From assembly GCA_029783825.1 (NCBI GenBank), contig JAREIK010001461.1:285808-349807 (forward strand): a stretch of 64,000 nt of DNA, written 5' to 3'. The notes beneath the pieces are model-generated. The model was given only the letters and a program-made list of their open reading frames with translations, made no database searches and was not told the DNA's origin. The DNA comes from Sapria himalayana (taxonomy: Eukaryota; Streptophyta; Magnoliopsida; Malpighiales; Rafflesiaceae). The number at the start of each line of letters is the position of its first letter. The stretch's first letter is position 1. Shown piece by piece: positions 35,201-50,625 of the stretch. The translations under genes and the position numbers were made by a program.

Positions 35201-35960
35201 AATCCATTAAACATTAAAAAAAATAATCATTAAAAAAACTTCACTTTTATAAATATACAAGTGTTTAGATATAATGTTGTGTTTAAAATATTTTTATAAA
35301 TGTTACATATATATAATTATATATTTGTAACACTTTTATAAATATTATATAATATATATATCACATTTATATAAACATTATAAATATTGTATATTTATAT
35401 ATATATTTATATGTTATATAAATGTTTACAAAAATGTATAAATATTTTATATGTTATATAAATGTTATATAACAAAATATATAAATGGATAATTTAATGT
35501 AAATGGTGTAAAATATTTATAAACATTTATACATATGTATAAATATTTATATATAATAATAAATGTTTATATAAACATATCAACGTTTATATATTATGTA
35601 ATATATTTATATATATTAAAGTATAGACATTTATATATAATGTAATATATTTATATATATTAAAGTATAGACATTTATATATAATGTCATATGATTATAT
35701 AAATGTATAAAAGTTTATAAATAATGTTATCCGTTTATAATATTTTTAGAGACAAAAAAAATAGAACCCATAAACATTGATTTTGTTTGTTCTTAAGTTA
35801 CAGAAGCAAAAAACATTAAACATACTTGTTTTATATAGTAATAGAAGTAGAAAGCATTAAACATAATTTTTTTATTAAGTTACATAAGCAGAAAACATTA
35901 AGCATAAATTTTTTTTCTAAACTTACAAAAGCATAAAACAAAAGTGTACATTTTATATTT
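35200..35960. repeat. AT-rich minisatellites
   Basis: The segment 35270-35720 is built from TATATAAATGTTTATA-like units. A 44-bp unit beginning GTAATATATTTATATATATT is exactly repeated at 35598 and 35642. From 35790 to 35945 a longer unit of about 55-60 bp, containing AGAAGCANAAAACATTAAACAT, occurs three to four times. Confidence 0.7.
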
Positions 35961-37599
35961 AATATTTATAAACCCCTAATTTTTTAAATAGTTAAAGAAC
36001 AAAGTTCACACTAACCATTTGCTATTTCATTAATGCCAGAGAGTTAACATCATATAAGTGAAGTGAAAATAGAAGAGAGAAGAGGAAAATTGGAGGAAGA
36101 TAAAAAAAACCAAATATTATGTTTAAACCAAACTTTGCCATTGGCAATGAAATTGAGAGAGAGAGAAATGTATATAGTATTTTGAAGGAGAAGATCAATG
36201 ATAATATTACTTGGTAACAAGAAGAGCCTGAATTTGTTGGTTGCTCACATAGTCCAGTTTTGCTTCTCATCTCTTTCTTTTTGAAAGATAGAAAAAAATG
36301 TTTGTGATTGAATATTCCTTAGCATTTTTTTTCACGAAATTAAGCGATTGAATTTGTCTCTTTTTTTTTATTTAAAAAAAAGAGACAAAATTATACAAGT
36401 AAACTAAAAATATAAAAATTAAATAATTTAAATAAAAAAAATGAAATAGATTTTTTTAACCATAAATGATATTATTTCATAAATAAATTAAATAATAATA
36501 TATAATAATAAAGTATTTGATATATATATATATATATATAATAGTTATAACTTTTTAAGAATTCAATTTATTTTTTTTGATATAATATAAAATAATTATA
36601 AAGGAATAAAATTTTATATTATTTGATATAATTTATAATTTATATAATTTTAAAAATTATTTAAAACTTAGAAGATCAATAAAAAATGTTATATTTATTA
36701 TTTTAATAAAAAGTAGGATATTATAAGTTAATAGTAAAGATCTTATTCAATTGTTTAATTCTTATAAATTTGAGCAGGGACAAAAAAACTTGAATTAAAA
36801 TCAAATAGGGTAGGTTTGGTAGTACTTTTTAAAAGTGTTTATTGGCGAAAAAAAATTTTAATTATTTTAAGGACAAAAAATTTTAATTAGTAATATTTTA
36901 AATAATTTTTTTTCAAACCCTAAAAGAACAATTGAAGTGTTCTTTTAATAACGAGGATGAGATATTCATTTTTTTAATCATCAAATTTTTTTTTGATGTA
37001 GTTAAAACATTTATGTATTTATCTTTAAATATCAATTTATTTTCTTTGATTTTAAAAAAAAATTTGAATTTGTTTTCCTAAATTTTTAAATCATTTTGTA
37101 AAAATTTTTTTAAAATATTACTATAATCATTAAAATATTTTTTTATTTTAAATAATATAAATATTTATTTGTTTATTCATTAATTCAAATATTTTTATAA
37201 TTTTTTTTATTTAATCATATAATTATATAATTTACCTTTTTAGTAGTTTTTTTATATGTTCATTTATTAATTAAAATATCTTACAAAAAGATCATAATTA
37301 TATAATTAATTATTTAATTTTTTTTTTAAAAATATATTTAATTATCATAATTAAATATTTAAGAAAAATAATTTGTATACTTTTTAAAATATTTATTTAA
37401 TCATTATTATTAATATAAATTTTTATTTGTATTTATATAATTTTGAAATTATTTTTTTATAATATCCTATTTTAATAATTATATGAGGTGAATGTGTCTT
37501 TCAAGAAATGCTCATCCATAGGTCAAGGCATACCTTTAATATAGAAAATTACATAAAAAATTAAAATAAATAATATACAAAAAAATAAAATAATTAAAG
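35961..37599. other. AT-rich DNA, no gene recognised
   Basis: A minus-strand frame at 36022-36270 (82 codons, starting MRSKTGLCEQ) has a hydrophobic, low-complexity translation and no family match that I recognise. The rest is extremely AT-rich with a TA run at 36519-36540. It probably belongs to the interior of the CACTA element ending at 38209. Confidence 0.4.
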
Positions 37600-38209
37600 A
37601 TTAGCGATGGAAATTATTCCCAACACAAAAGCTAGGGAAAAATATCTAGCTAAATGCATATATTTTGTAAAGATTATCAGTTAAGGTATTATCACTTGCA
37701 AAAAAATATAAAAGAGAAAAAAACATTCATATAATGATAATGTCTTGATCTAATTAGCTAGAAAGAATTTGTCGCAAATTTCATCGCTAAATTTCCCGCA
37801 TTTAATTGTGGGGAAATCAACGAAAAAGTAGTGATGGATTATGTCACGATCTAATTAGCTAGGGAAATCCATCGCTAATTCCATAGCTAATTTCATTGCT
37901 ATATTTCCCGCTTTTCAATGCAAGGAAATTTAGAAAAAAAATTGTTTCGGATAATCTCTCATTCTAATTATATAGGGAAATTCTGGCGCTAAATCCATCG
38001 CTAGATTAGCTAGGGAAGATCCGTCGCTAAAATTGACAAAAAATTTTGAAATAGAAATTTCCATCGCTAATCATCATTAATCCTTGAAAATTTTTATTTC
38101 AATTTTATATCAAAAATTCCTTTCTATTCCCTAGCTAATTGCTCACTATTTAGTTAGGAATTATTCCCTAGCTGAATTTCACTATATAAGTTGACATTTT
38201 TTTGTAGTG
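37600..38209 (+). mobile_element. CACTA element C, 3' subterminal region and terminus
   Basis: Ends in TTTTTTTGTAGTG at 38197-38209. The preceding 600 bp carry repeated TAATTAGCTAGGGAAAT, CATCGCTAA and TTCCCGC motifs (37750, 37845, 37900, 37985, 38120). They are the inverse of the left subterminal motifs of B, so C is of the same broad family. The left end of C was not found. The base after the terminus starts the GATA array. Confidence 0.75.
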
Positions 38210-40788
38210 GACATAATGATTGACAGATTGAAAGACATATTGAAAGATAGTTTAATAGATAGATAGATAGATAAATAGATCGATTGATAGATAGATAAAT
38301 ATAGAGATAGATATACAAATAGATAGAAAAATAGATAGACAAATAGATAGAGAGATTATTAAACAATAGATAGATAGATAGACAGATAGTTAGTTAGTTA
38401 GTTAGATATTTAGATAGATAGATAAATAGAAAGATTGAGAGATAGGTAGATAGATAAATAGTAATATAGAAAGAGGAATAGATAGAAGATAGATAAATAG
38501 ATATATAGAAAGATAGTTAGACAGATACTTAGACAAATATATAAATAAGTAGATATATATATATATATACATACAGATATATAAACAAATAGATAGATAA
38601 ACAAATCAAAAAAGTGAAATAGAAAGATAGATAGGTAGAGAGATAGGTAGACAAACAAATAGGCAGATAGGCTGCCAGCCATATAGGTAGACAGTCATGT
38701 AGGTAAATAGATAGATAGAGAATGAAAGGGATTGACAAACAAACAAATAGATAGATAGACTAATAGACAAACAAACAAATAGAAAGACATATATAGACAA
38801 GAAAGACAAATAGACATATATAGTGACAATTTAATAGACAAATTGATAAATAGATTTATAGACATAAAGATGGATAGATAGATATATAGTTGATAGATAG
38901 ATAGATAGATTGATAAACATAATGATAGACAGATTGATAGACATTATGATAGAAAGATTTATAGATAGATTGATAGATAGATTGATAGATAGATTGATAG
39001 ACAGATTGAGAGATAGGTTGATAGATAGATTAATAAATAGATGGATAGATAGATAGATAGACAAATAGATAAACAGATAGATATATAGATACGTAGACAA
39101 ATACATAGACAAATAGATAGATATATTATTATAAATATAGACAAATAGATAGATAGATAGTTAGATAAAGAGATAGAAAGATATATAGATAGGTAAATAG
39201 ATAAAGAGAAAGATATGTAGATAAACAGATAGATAGATAGACAGATAGATATATAGATAGATAGATAGACAGATAGATATACAGATAGATAAATAAGTAG
39301 ATACATAGATAGATAGATAGATAGATAGATAGGTAGATAGATAGATTGATAGATAGATAAATAGAGTGACATACAAATAGATAAAAAGATATATAAACAG
39401 ATTGAAATAAAGATATACATATAAAGAGAGATATAGATAGATAGATAGATAGATAGACAGATAGATAAATAGATATATAGATCGATAAAGAGATAGACAG
39501 ATTGATAAATTGATTGATAGTTAGTTTGATAGATAGATCGATAGACAGATTGATTAATAAATTGATAATTAAATTGATAGAAGTTAGATAGACAAATTGA
39601 TAGACTATTAGAAAGACAGATTGATAGGTGGATAGATAAATATATAGATAGATAGATAAATATATAGATATATAGTTAGATATATAGATACATAGAGAGA
39701 TAGATAGATAGATAGATATATAGATTGATAGATAGTAAGATTATTAGATAAAAGATAAAAATATTATTAGATCGTTAGATTTAAAATTAGATCGACATGT
39801 ATATAGATAGATAGATAAATAATAGATAGATAGATAGATAAATAAGAGATAGATAGATAAAAATAAAAATAGATAGATAGAAAGTTAGACAGAAAGATAT
39901 TCAAATAGTTATACGAATAGATTAATAGAAAGATATATAGAAAGAAAGAAAGATAGATAATTGACATATAGATAGACATAAAGAAGGATAGACAAACAGA
40001 TAGACAGACAGACAGATAGATCAATAGATAGACAGATAAATAGATAGACAAAAATATAGACTGATAAATAGACAGATACATAGACCTACATATAGATAGA
40101 CAGAATGATAGACATATAGATACACAGATAAAATAGAAAGATAGATAGACATATACATATACATATAGATAGACATATAGAAAGACACATAGATACACAC
40201 ATAGATAGACAGAGAGATTGAGATAGATAGAAAGCTAGATTAACAAATAAATATATTTAAAAATAGATAGATAGACACATAGATTGATTGATAGATAGAT
40301 AGATAGATAGACAAATAGTTTGATCGGCAGATAGATAGAAAAATAGATTGAAAGATAGACAGACAAATAAATATACATATAGAAAGATAGGATAGATAAG
40401 AAATAGATAGATAGACAATTAGATAGGCAGATATATATAGTTAGAAACATAGAAAGACAAATAGATAGATAGACAAATAGACACAAATAATAAGATGGAT
40501 AGATCGATAATTAGATAGATGACAGAGAGATTGACAGGTAGTAAAGTAGGTAGACAATCAGGTAGGTAGGCTAATAGACATAAATACATACAAACAAATA
40601 TGTAGTTAGACAGACAAACAAACAAAGAGACAGACAAATAGAAAAAAAGTTATACAGACAAACAGAAAGATAGATAAATAGTTTGACACATAGCTTGTTA
40701 GACACATTGATAGATTGATAGGGTGATAGAAAGATTGATAGACAAATATATAAATGGATAGATATATAGATAGATAGTTAGATAGATA

Positions 40789-40825
<37 letters not shown>

Positions 40826-43800
40826 TTATTTATTTATTTATTTATATATATATACAGATTGATAGTTAGAATGATAGAAAGATTGATAAACATATTGATA
40901 GACAGATTGATAAAAATATTGATAATAGAATGATAGATAGATATATAAAAAGTTTGAAAGATATATAGATAAATAAATTTAAAGATAGACAGATATATTG
41001 ATAGATAGATAGATAGACAAATAAATAGATAGATAGATACATAGATAGATAGACATATAGATTAACAGATTATTAGACGAATACATAGATAGATAAATAG
41101 ATATATAGATAGACACATAGATAGATAGATAGATATATAATAGATAGATAGATAGGCAGATAGATATATAGATAGTAAGATAAAAAATAGACATATAGAT
41201 AGACCAATAGAAAGAAAGATAGATAGATAGTTAGATAGAAAGATAAATAGATACATAGATAGATAGATAGATAGATAATAAATAAATATATAGACAAGTA
41301 GATAGGTAGATTGATTGATTGATAGAAATATATTTAGATAGGCAGATATATAGAAAAATAGTTCGACAGACAGAAAGACAAACAGATAGATAGACAAACA
41401 GGCACACAAATAGTGGCCAAATAGATAGATAATCAAATAGATAAATAAAAAGATGGGTAGACAATTAGGTCGGCAGACAATTAGGCATGGATGCAAGATA
41501 GACAGATAGGCAGAAAAAATATAGGCAGATAGATAGACAAACAAACAAATAAAGAGATAGACAAACATATAGATAGATAGATAGATAGACAAACAGATAA
41601 ATATATAGATAGTTTGATACACAGATTTATAGACACATACTGATAGATTGTTAGAATGATAGATATATAGATAGATAGTTAAAAAGATAGAAAGATTGAT
41701 AAATAGATAAACATATAGATAGATATGTTGATTGTTATACAAATAGATATATAGAATAATAAATAAAATGATAGAAAGATTGATGACATATTGATAGAAA
41801 GTTTGACAGACACATTAATAGACAGTTTGATACATATATTGATAGACTAATAGATAAACTTATTGATAGATAGATTGATAGACATATTGATAGATAGATT
41901 GATAGAGAGATAAATAGATAGACAGGTTGATAGAAAGATAGATAAAAAGATAGATTAACAAATAGATATATAGAAAGATATAATTTTATACAAATAGATA
42001 GACAGATAGACACAAATAAATTGAAAGAAAGAAAGATAGATAGTTAGATACATAAAAAGATTGATAGTTTGATTGATCAATAGATAGATATATAGATAGA
42101 AAGATAGACTAAAAGAAAGATAGATAAAAAGATTTATATACAAATTCATCGACCGACTTATAGACAGATTGAATTATAGATTGATAGAAGATTGATAGAT
42201 AGAATTATAGACTAATAGATAAACATATTGATAGACATATATATAAATTGATTGATAGATAGATTAATAGACTGATTAAAGGATATATAGATAGACATAT
42301 TTATAGACTAATAGATATACAAAAAATAGATAGACAAATAAATAATTTAATTGACAAATTATTCGACAAATAGTTAGATAGATAGGTAAATATATAGAAT
42401 ATAGATAGATCGGTAGATAGAAAGGAATATAGATAGATAGATAGCTAGATAGATAAATAGATAGAAAGACAGATAGATAGGAAGATAGATTGATAGAGAG
42501 ATAAATAGATAGTTAGATAGGAAAAAAGATAGATAGATAGATAGACAGATTGATAGAAAGAAAGACAGAAAGACAGACAGATAGATAGATAGATAGACAG
42601 ATATATAGACAGATAGTTAGAAATATAGATAGATAAAGAGATAGATTTATAGAGAAATAAATAGATAGATAGATATAATGAAAGATATATAGATATATAG
42701 ATAAAAAGACAGGCATGCAGGCAGACAGATAGACAGACAGACATATAGATAGATAGATAGATATATAGATAGATAGTTAGATAAATACATAGATAGCTAG
42801 ACAAATAGATAGACAGATAGATAGTAATAGATATAGACAAATAAAAGGATAGATAGTTATGTAGATAGATTGACAAATAGATAGAATGATAGATATATAG
42901 ATAGATAGATATAAAGATAGACAAACAGATAGATTGATAGATAGATAGAAACATAGAGAGATAGACATAAAGATTGATTGATTAATAGATATACAGATAT
43001 ATAGAGAAATAGATAAATAGATAGATAGATAGTTATAAAGATAGATATTAAGACAGATAGATAAATAGTTATAAAGATAGATATTAAGACAGACAGATAG
43101 ATATATATATAGATAGATAAATTGATAATCATATAGAAAGACAAATATATAGATAGACAGATAGAAAAATAGTGAGATAGAGAGACATGTAGATAGACAT
43201 ATAGATAGAAAGACAGATAGACAAACAAGCAACCTCGTTGGAATGTAGATAGTCTGGCAGGTAGAAAGATAGATAAATAGAGAGATAGATAGCTATTGAG
43301 ATAGATAAATAAAAAGACAAACAAACAAAAATACAGATAGACAAACTGATAGAAAGACAAATAAATAGATAGATAGATAGTTTCATAGACTAATAGAGAG
43401 AGAGATTTATACACATAAATATAGATAGATTGATAGATAGACAGATAAATAGCCAAATAAATATATAGACAAATAGATAGATAGATAGACAGATAGATAG
43501 ATTGATAGACATATTGATACAAAGATTGATAGATAAATTAATAGATAAATTATTAGATATATTGATAGACATACAGATAGTTAGATAGATAGATAGAAAA
43601 CCAGAAACATAGAGAAATAGATACACAGATAGATAGATAGATTATTAGACAAATAGATTAATGATAGATAGTTAGTTGGATACATAATTAGTTAGATAGG
43701 TAGATAGGTAAATAGATAGATAGAAAAATATATTAATCTGTAGATAGAAAGATTGAACGATAGATAAAAAAAAGATAGATAGATAGATAGATAATTAGAT

Positions 43801-46800
43801 AGATAGATATATAGGCAAGAAGATAGATATATAGATAGATAGACAGATAGATATACAAAAAAAATAAAAAAATAGATAGACCGATATATACAAATATAGA
43901 TTAATTGATAGATAGACACAAATATAGATAAATTGATAGATTGATCGATATACAAAGAGATAGACAAGTAGATATACATATATATAGATTGAGATATAGA
44001 TAGACAAAAAGATACAAAGATAGATATATAAATAGATAAACAAGTAGATAGACAGATAGATAGACAAATAGATAGGTAGAAATATAGATAGACAGATAAA
44101 AAGAACAATAGATAGATAGATAAGCAAACAGACCGACAGATATACACACAAATTGATAGCTAGATAGGCAAGTAGCTAGGTTGGAAGATAGTCATGCAGG
44201 TAGGCATATAGACCGACAAAAATGTAGATATATAGATAGATAAATAAATAGACAGAAAGTCAAATAAACATATAAAAAATAGATAGACAAACAATAGAAA
44301 CACAAATAAACATCTAGATAGATAGTTTATATACAAATTGATAGATTGATTGATATAGAGAAAGATATATTGATTGATAGAAAATAGATAGATAGACAGC
44401 TTGATAGATAGATTGATAGACATAAGTATTCATAAATTGAAAGACATATTGATAGACATCTTGTTAGATAATTTGATATACTGATTGATAAACAAATGGA
44501 TAGATAGATAGATAGATTGATTGATAAGAAAAGAGATAGATTAATATATAGACATATAGATAGACTAATTGTTAGACAGATTATTAGACAAATAGATAGA
44601 TAGACAGACAGAGAGACAGACAGATAGATAGATAGATAGATAGATAGATATACAAATAGAATGATAGAGTGATAGGTAGATAGATAGATAGAAATATAGA
44701 TAGATAAATAAATAGATAGATAAACAGATAGATAGATAGATAGTAATATAAATAGTTAAATAAATAGTTAGAAAAACAAATAGAAAAGTAGATAAACAGA
44801 TAAATAGATAGATAGATAGATATACATTTAGATAGATAGATAGATAGATAGACAGATAGATAAACAAATATATAGATAGTTGGATTGAAAGTCAAATAGA
44901 TAGATAGGTAGATAGATAGACATACAGACAGACAAATAGATAGATAGGCAGTTATCCAGGTAGATAGATAGTCAAGCAGGTTTTCAGTTAGACGGAAAAA
45001 TAAATGGATAGATAGATAGATAGATAGACTGATAGACAAACAAAGAAATAGAAAGATAGATAGACAGACAACAAAATAAAAAATAGACATTAAATAGACA
45101 AATAGATAGATAGATTGAAGGACAAATTTATAGACAAAAAAATAAATAGATAGATATATAGGTAATTATATAGAGAGATAGATTGATTGATTCATTGACA
45201 TAATGATAGACTGATTGATATTATAAGAGAGAGAGATAGATATATTGATAGACTAATTGATAGATAGATTAATAAATAAATGGATAGATAGATAGATAAA
45301 TAGATAAATAGATAGAAAGATAGATAGACAAATAGGTAGATAGATTGATAGAAAGATAGATAAATAGATAGACAGATAAATAGATAGACATATTATTAGA
45401 AAAAAAGATAGATAAATAGACAGACAGATAGACATGTAAATAGATAGATAAATAGATAGATAGATAGTTTGATAGACAAATAGATAGATATATAGATAGG
45501 TATATAGATATATAGAAAGATGGATAGATAGACAGATAGATCTATAGATAGATACATTCATACATAGATAGACTGATAGATAGATAGATTGATAAACACA
45601 TATATAGACATATAGATAAACAAATAGATAGATAGATAAATAAACAGATAGATAGACAGCTAGATTCATAGACAAATAGATATATAGATACATATATAGA
45701 TATACATACAAATAGATAGGAATATATATAAATAGATAGAATGATAGATATACAGATAAATAGATATATAGATAGATAGAGAGATAGAAAGTTAGACAAA
45801 TAGATAAATATACATATTAATAGATAGATTGATAGACAAATTGATCGACATATTGATAGATGGATTGATAGATAGTTTGATTGATAGATTGATACAAAGA
45901 TTGATAGACAATGGATATACAAAATGATAGGCAATTAGATAAGCAGATAGATAGATAGATAGACAGATAAATAAATATATAGATAGATATAACAGGATAT
46001 CGAGAGATATATAGATAGATAGATATAATATAGATAAATAGTCACATTATTAGATAGATAGATAGATAAAAATTTTATAAGATAGATAGATTTATAAATA
46101 GATTGAAGAATAAATAAAAATCTATATAGACAGATAGATAGCAGATAAATAGATAGATAGATAGATAAAAAATATATAAATAAATTGAACGAAAGATAGA
46201 TAAATAGATGGATGGATGGATAGATAGAGAGACATAAAGATAGTTAGATAGTAAGATAGATAGATAGACATATAGATTGATATATAGATAGATATATAGA
46301 TAGATAGAAAGATATATAAAAAGATAGAAAGATAGATATGCAAAAAGATAGAATGATAAATAGATAGATATATAGATAGATAGATAGTTAAATAAATAAG
46401 TATATAGACATATAGATATATAGAAAGATAGAATGATAGATAGAGGTAGAGATAGATAGATAGATAGACAGATAGTTGACACATAGATTGACACATAGAT
46501 AGACAGAGAGATTGACATAAGTATAAATAAGTAGATTGACAGATAAATAGATAGAAAAATAGATAGAAAGACAAATAGACACATAGATCAATGGATAGAT
46601 AGATATTCAGATAGATAGATATATAGATTGATTGATTGAAAGTTAGATAGATAGATAGATATATAATAGATAAATAGATAGATAAGTAAATAGGCAGATA
46701 GAATTATTATTAGATAGATATATAGATAGATAGATAGATAGATCGAAATATAGTTAGAGGGAAAATAGGCAAACATACAAATAGACAAATTGACACACAA

Positions 46801-47052
46801 ATAGATAGAGAGATAGATAGTTAATTAGATAGACAGAGACATAGATAGCGGGCAATTAGGTAGGTAGTAAATCATGTATGTAGCCAAATAGAAGATTGAC
46901 AGAAAACAAATAGGCAGATAGAAAAATAGACAAATAAAGAGATAGACAAACTATTAGATAGATAGGCAAATAGTCATAAAAATAGATAGATAGTTAACAC
47001 ATAGATTAAAAGATACATATAGATAGATAGATTGATAGATATATAGATAGAT

Positions 47053-47096
<44 letters not shown>

Positions 47097-48245
47097 ATAG
47101 TTAGACAATAGATAGACAGATTGATAGATATAATTAAAAATATTGATAAAATAGTGAAAGACAAATTGATAGAGAGATTAATAGATAAAATGATATATAG
47201 ATAGATAAATAGATAGACAAGTAGATAAATATTTAGATAAATAGATAGATAGATATATAGATAAGATGGATAAATAGATAAATAGATAGATTGACATATT
47301 CTTATATAGTAACTCAGATAGACATATAGATAGATAGATATATAGATAGATAGATAGATATACATATAGATTGATATAAAGAAAGATTCATAGATACACA
47401 AATAGAAAGATAACCAGACAGACAAATAGATAGATATATAGATAAGTAGACAAATAGATATACATACATACATACAGATAGATAGATATATAGACAGATC
47501 GATAGAAAAATAGAAAGATAGATAGGTAAATAGATAGACAGATAAAAGAGAGATAGATTGACAAGAAGATAGGCATATTGATAGATTGATAGATAGATAT
47601 ATAGATAGACATATAAATAGACATACTTTTTGATAGATAGAAAGACAACTAGATAGAAATACAAATAAACACAAAATAGATATATAGATAGATTGATTGA
47701 TAGTTATATAGCCAGACAAACAAATAAGCAGGCATATAGAAAGATAGACAGACAAAAATTTGGTAGATAGATAGACTTAGAAACAAAGAGTAAAAAAAAT
47801 AGATAGATAGATATACCGATAGAGAGAAAGAAAGATTATTTTATACATAGATTTATAGACATATAGATAGACAGATTGATAGAAACTTAGATAGACTGAT
47901 AGATAGACAGACAGATAGATAAATAGATATATAGATAGATAGACATATAGATAGATATATTGATAGATATTCAAATAGATAAAAAGATTGATAAATAGAA
48001 TGATAAAAAGATTGATTAACATATTGATAGATAAATTGATAGATAGATTCATAAATAGATATATAAATAAATAGACAAATAATTATATAGAAAGATATAT
48101 AGATAGATGAATAGATAGATAGATATACAAGAATATAAAAAGATAGATAGACTGATAGATAGATAATACATAAATAGATATATAGATAGACAGATAGATA
48201 GATAGGTAGATAGGAAAATAGTTAGATAGAAAGATAGACAGACAG

Positions 48246-48316
<71 letters not shown>

Positions 48317-49498
48317 TAGATAGATAGACAAAAGGACATACAAACAAACAAATAGATAGAAAAACTGATAGTTATACAGACATACAAATTGATAAATAGT
48401 TTGATACACATAAAGATAGATAAATAAATAGACAAATTGATAAATAGATTTATAGATAGATAGTTAGACAAATAAATAAATAGATAAATAGATGGATTAA
48501 TAGAAAGATAGGTGGATTAAAAGAAAGATTGATAGACAGATTGATATATAAATTAAAAGGAGATTTATAGACTGATTGATTGATTGATAGTTAGATTGAT
48601 AGATATAAACACAGACAGATAGATAGATAGATTGATCGATTGATTGATAGATTATTAGATTGATATATCTATCAATAGATAGACAAATACATAGACACAT
48701 AGAAAGATAGATAGATAGAAATAGAAATAGAAAGACAAATAAATAGACAGATAGAAAGACATATAGATAGATAGATAGATAGATAGACAAATAGATAGCT
48801 AGAAATATAGACAGATAGATAAACCAAAAGATAGATAGATGGACAGACATATATATATATATATATATATATAGATAAATAGTTAGATATATAGATAGAC
48901 AAATAGATAGATATATATATATATATATATATACATATACATTCAGATTGATAGACAGATTGATTGCCAAATAGATAGTTAAAAAAATTGATAGATAGAT
49001 AGATAGACATATAGATAAATAAATAAATAGTCATATAGATAGATAACAAGATAAACAAATATATAGATAGATTTATAGAAAGATAGATAGACTGATATAT
49101 AGACATACAAAAAGATAGATAGATAGATGGATAAAAAGAGAGGTAGATAGATAGATGGATAGATAGACAGATAGATAGATACATAGACAAAAAGACTGAT
49201 AAATAGACAGATTGACAGACAAATAGATTAATTGATAGATAGACAAATAGATAGGTGGACAAATAGACAGAAAAAAGATAGGTTGATTGATAGACAGATA
49301 GATTTAAAGATACATAGATAGATAGATAGATAGATAGACAGATGGATATATAGATTAATAGATCGATTGATAGTCAACTTGATAGAAGGCATATTGATAG
49401 ATATATATATAAATAAATATATTGATATAAAGATAGATAGATATATATAGAGACTGATAGATAGATAGATAAACAGATAGACACATAGAGACAAATAG
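38210..49498 (+). repeat. GATA/GACA tetranucleotide array III (11.3 kb)
   Basis: Imperfect (GATA)n with GACA, AATA and GATT variants. It runs from the base after the CACTA C terminus to the base before the CACTA D terminus. Non-GATA islands rich in GTAGGTAGGCAG recur near 38695, 40558, 41485, 43253, 44192, 44972 and 46872, at spacings close to one or two times 0.9 kb, which indicates a higher-order unit. Embedded runs include TA (40795, 47052, 48848, 48910), ATTT (about 40822-40845) and CA (48260-48314). Minus-strand frames give SIYLSIYL repeats and are not genes. Confidence 0.95.
48258..48315. repeat. (AC)n microsatellite inside array III
   Basis: An uninterrupted run of nearly thirty CA dinucleotides, preceded by a short TA run. 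The VCVCVC frame is its translation. Confidence 0.95.
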
Positions 49499-50019
49499 CA
49501 CTACAAGAAAAGCCCAAATATCTAGTGAAAATTCTCTAGCTATATGGGCTTTTTTCATCGCTAAAACAAAATAACGATGGAATAATGATGAAAATTATCT
49601 CATGCTAAAAAGTTTTACACAAAATATTAACGAGAAAATATAATTTCCTAGCTAATTTTCGAACGACAGAATTTTCTTAGCTAATCTTTTTTTCGCTTGC
49701 TAATTTTATCGTAATTAAGAATAGTAATTAATATTTTGATTGAATATATCCAAATAATTATATATCTAAATTAATGATGAAAAATTATCTAGCTATTTTT
49801 ATTTGAAAGCTCTTTCTACATTTTTTTTACAAAAAATTTAATTACATATTTTTAAATTTTATATTAAATTAAATAAAAACATATACTATAAACAATTTTT
49901 TATGATTAACAAAAAGCAAAATCAGTTCAAAAATTTTTTTGATACAATTGTTAAATAGTTAAAACAAAAACATAACATATGTATATAATCATTTAAAACT
50001 AAATCATCATCCTCATAAT

Positions 50020-50165
50020 TAATGATGCATTTATGCTAGGCTCTCCTATGTGGTTTCTTGACCGGAAATCTATTTGCTATCTGTCTCATTAAGGCCACTA
50101 ACTATGACTCCATATAGGACATCTGCTGTTGTATTACATTTGGTACTACTCAAGAAAATTATTTT
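50020..50165 (-). pseudogene. Transposase_24 C-terminal remnant of CACTA D
   Basis: The minus strand carries the same text as 31430-31570 of B, for example CAGCAGATGTCCTATATGGA and GAAACCACATAGGAGAGCC against GAAACTTCACAGGAGAGGG. It is a short decayed tail with stops and no transposase core. Confidence 0.65.
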
Positions 50166-50625
50166 GAACTTCCACACCAACATAATTATCAATAATGAAA
50201 TCATGAAAAAACCCAAATATTATAAACTAATGACAGTCACACTCTAAACACATAACAAAAGCAAACACATGTGAATGAAAATATTACTTAATTTCTAGAT
50301 GTGTTAGTTGACTAAATCCAGTTGCTAAAGCATATACAACAAGTTTATCTCCTAATTTCAAGCACTTTACCAACTCCTTTTCATTATATTCAGAAGCTGC
50401 ATATACAAAATAATACTTATCATTGAGGATGTTCTAGTGCTTGATCAATGCTTCCTTTACAAATGTAGATAGAGGTTTAGATTTTTTAATGAGAAGATTA
50501 TGAAGTAAATTAATGAAAAATAATCAAGAGAGAAAAATTATCAAACAAAATAACAAACCAAAAAAATAATTAAATAATATAGTGTAGCCAGAAGAAGTAA
50601 TTAGAAATAAATACAAAAATGAGAA

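Noticed and set aside
38154..49558. Long minus-strand frames up to 249 codons in array III
   Set aside because: Same cause as in array I. Overlapping frames in all three phases show the repeat, not a gene.
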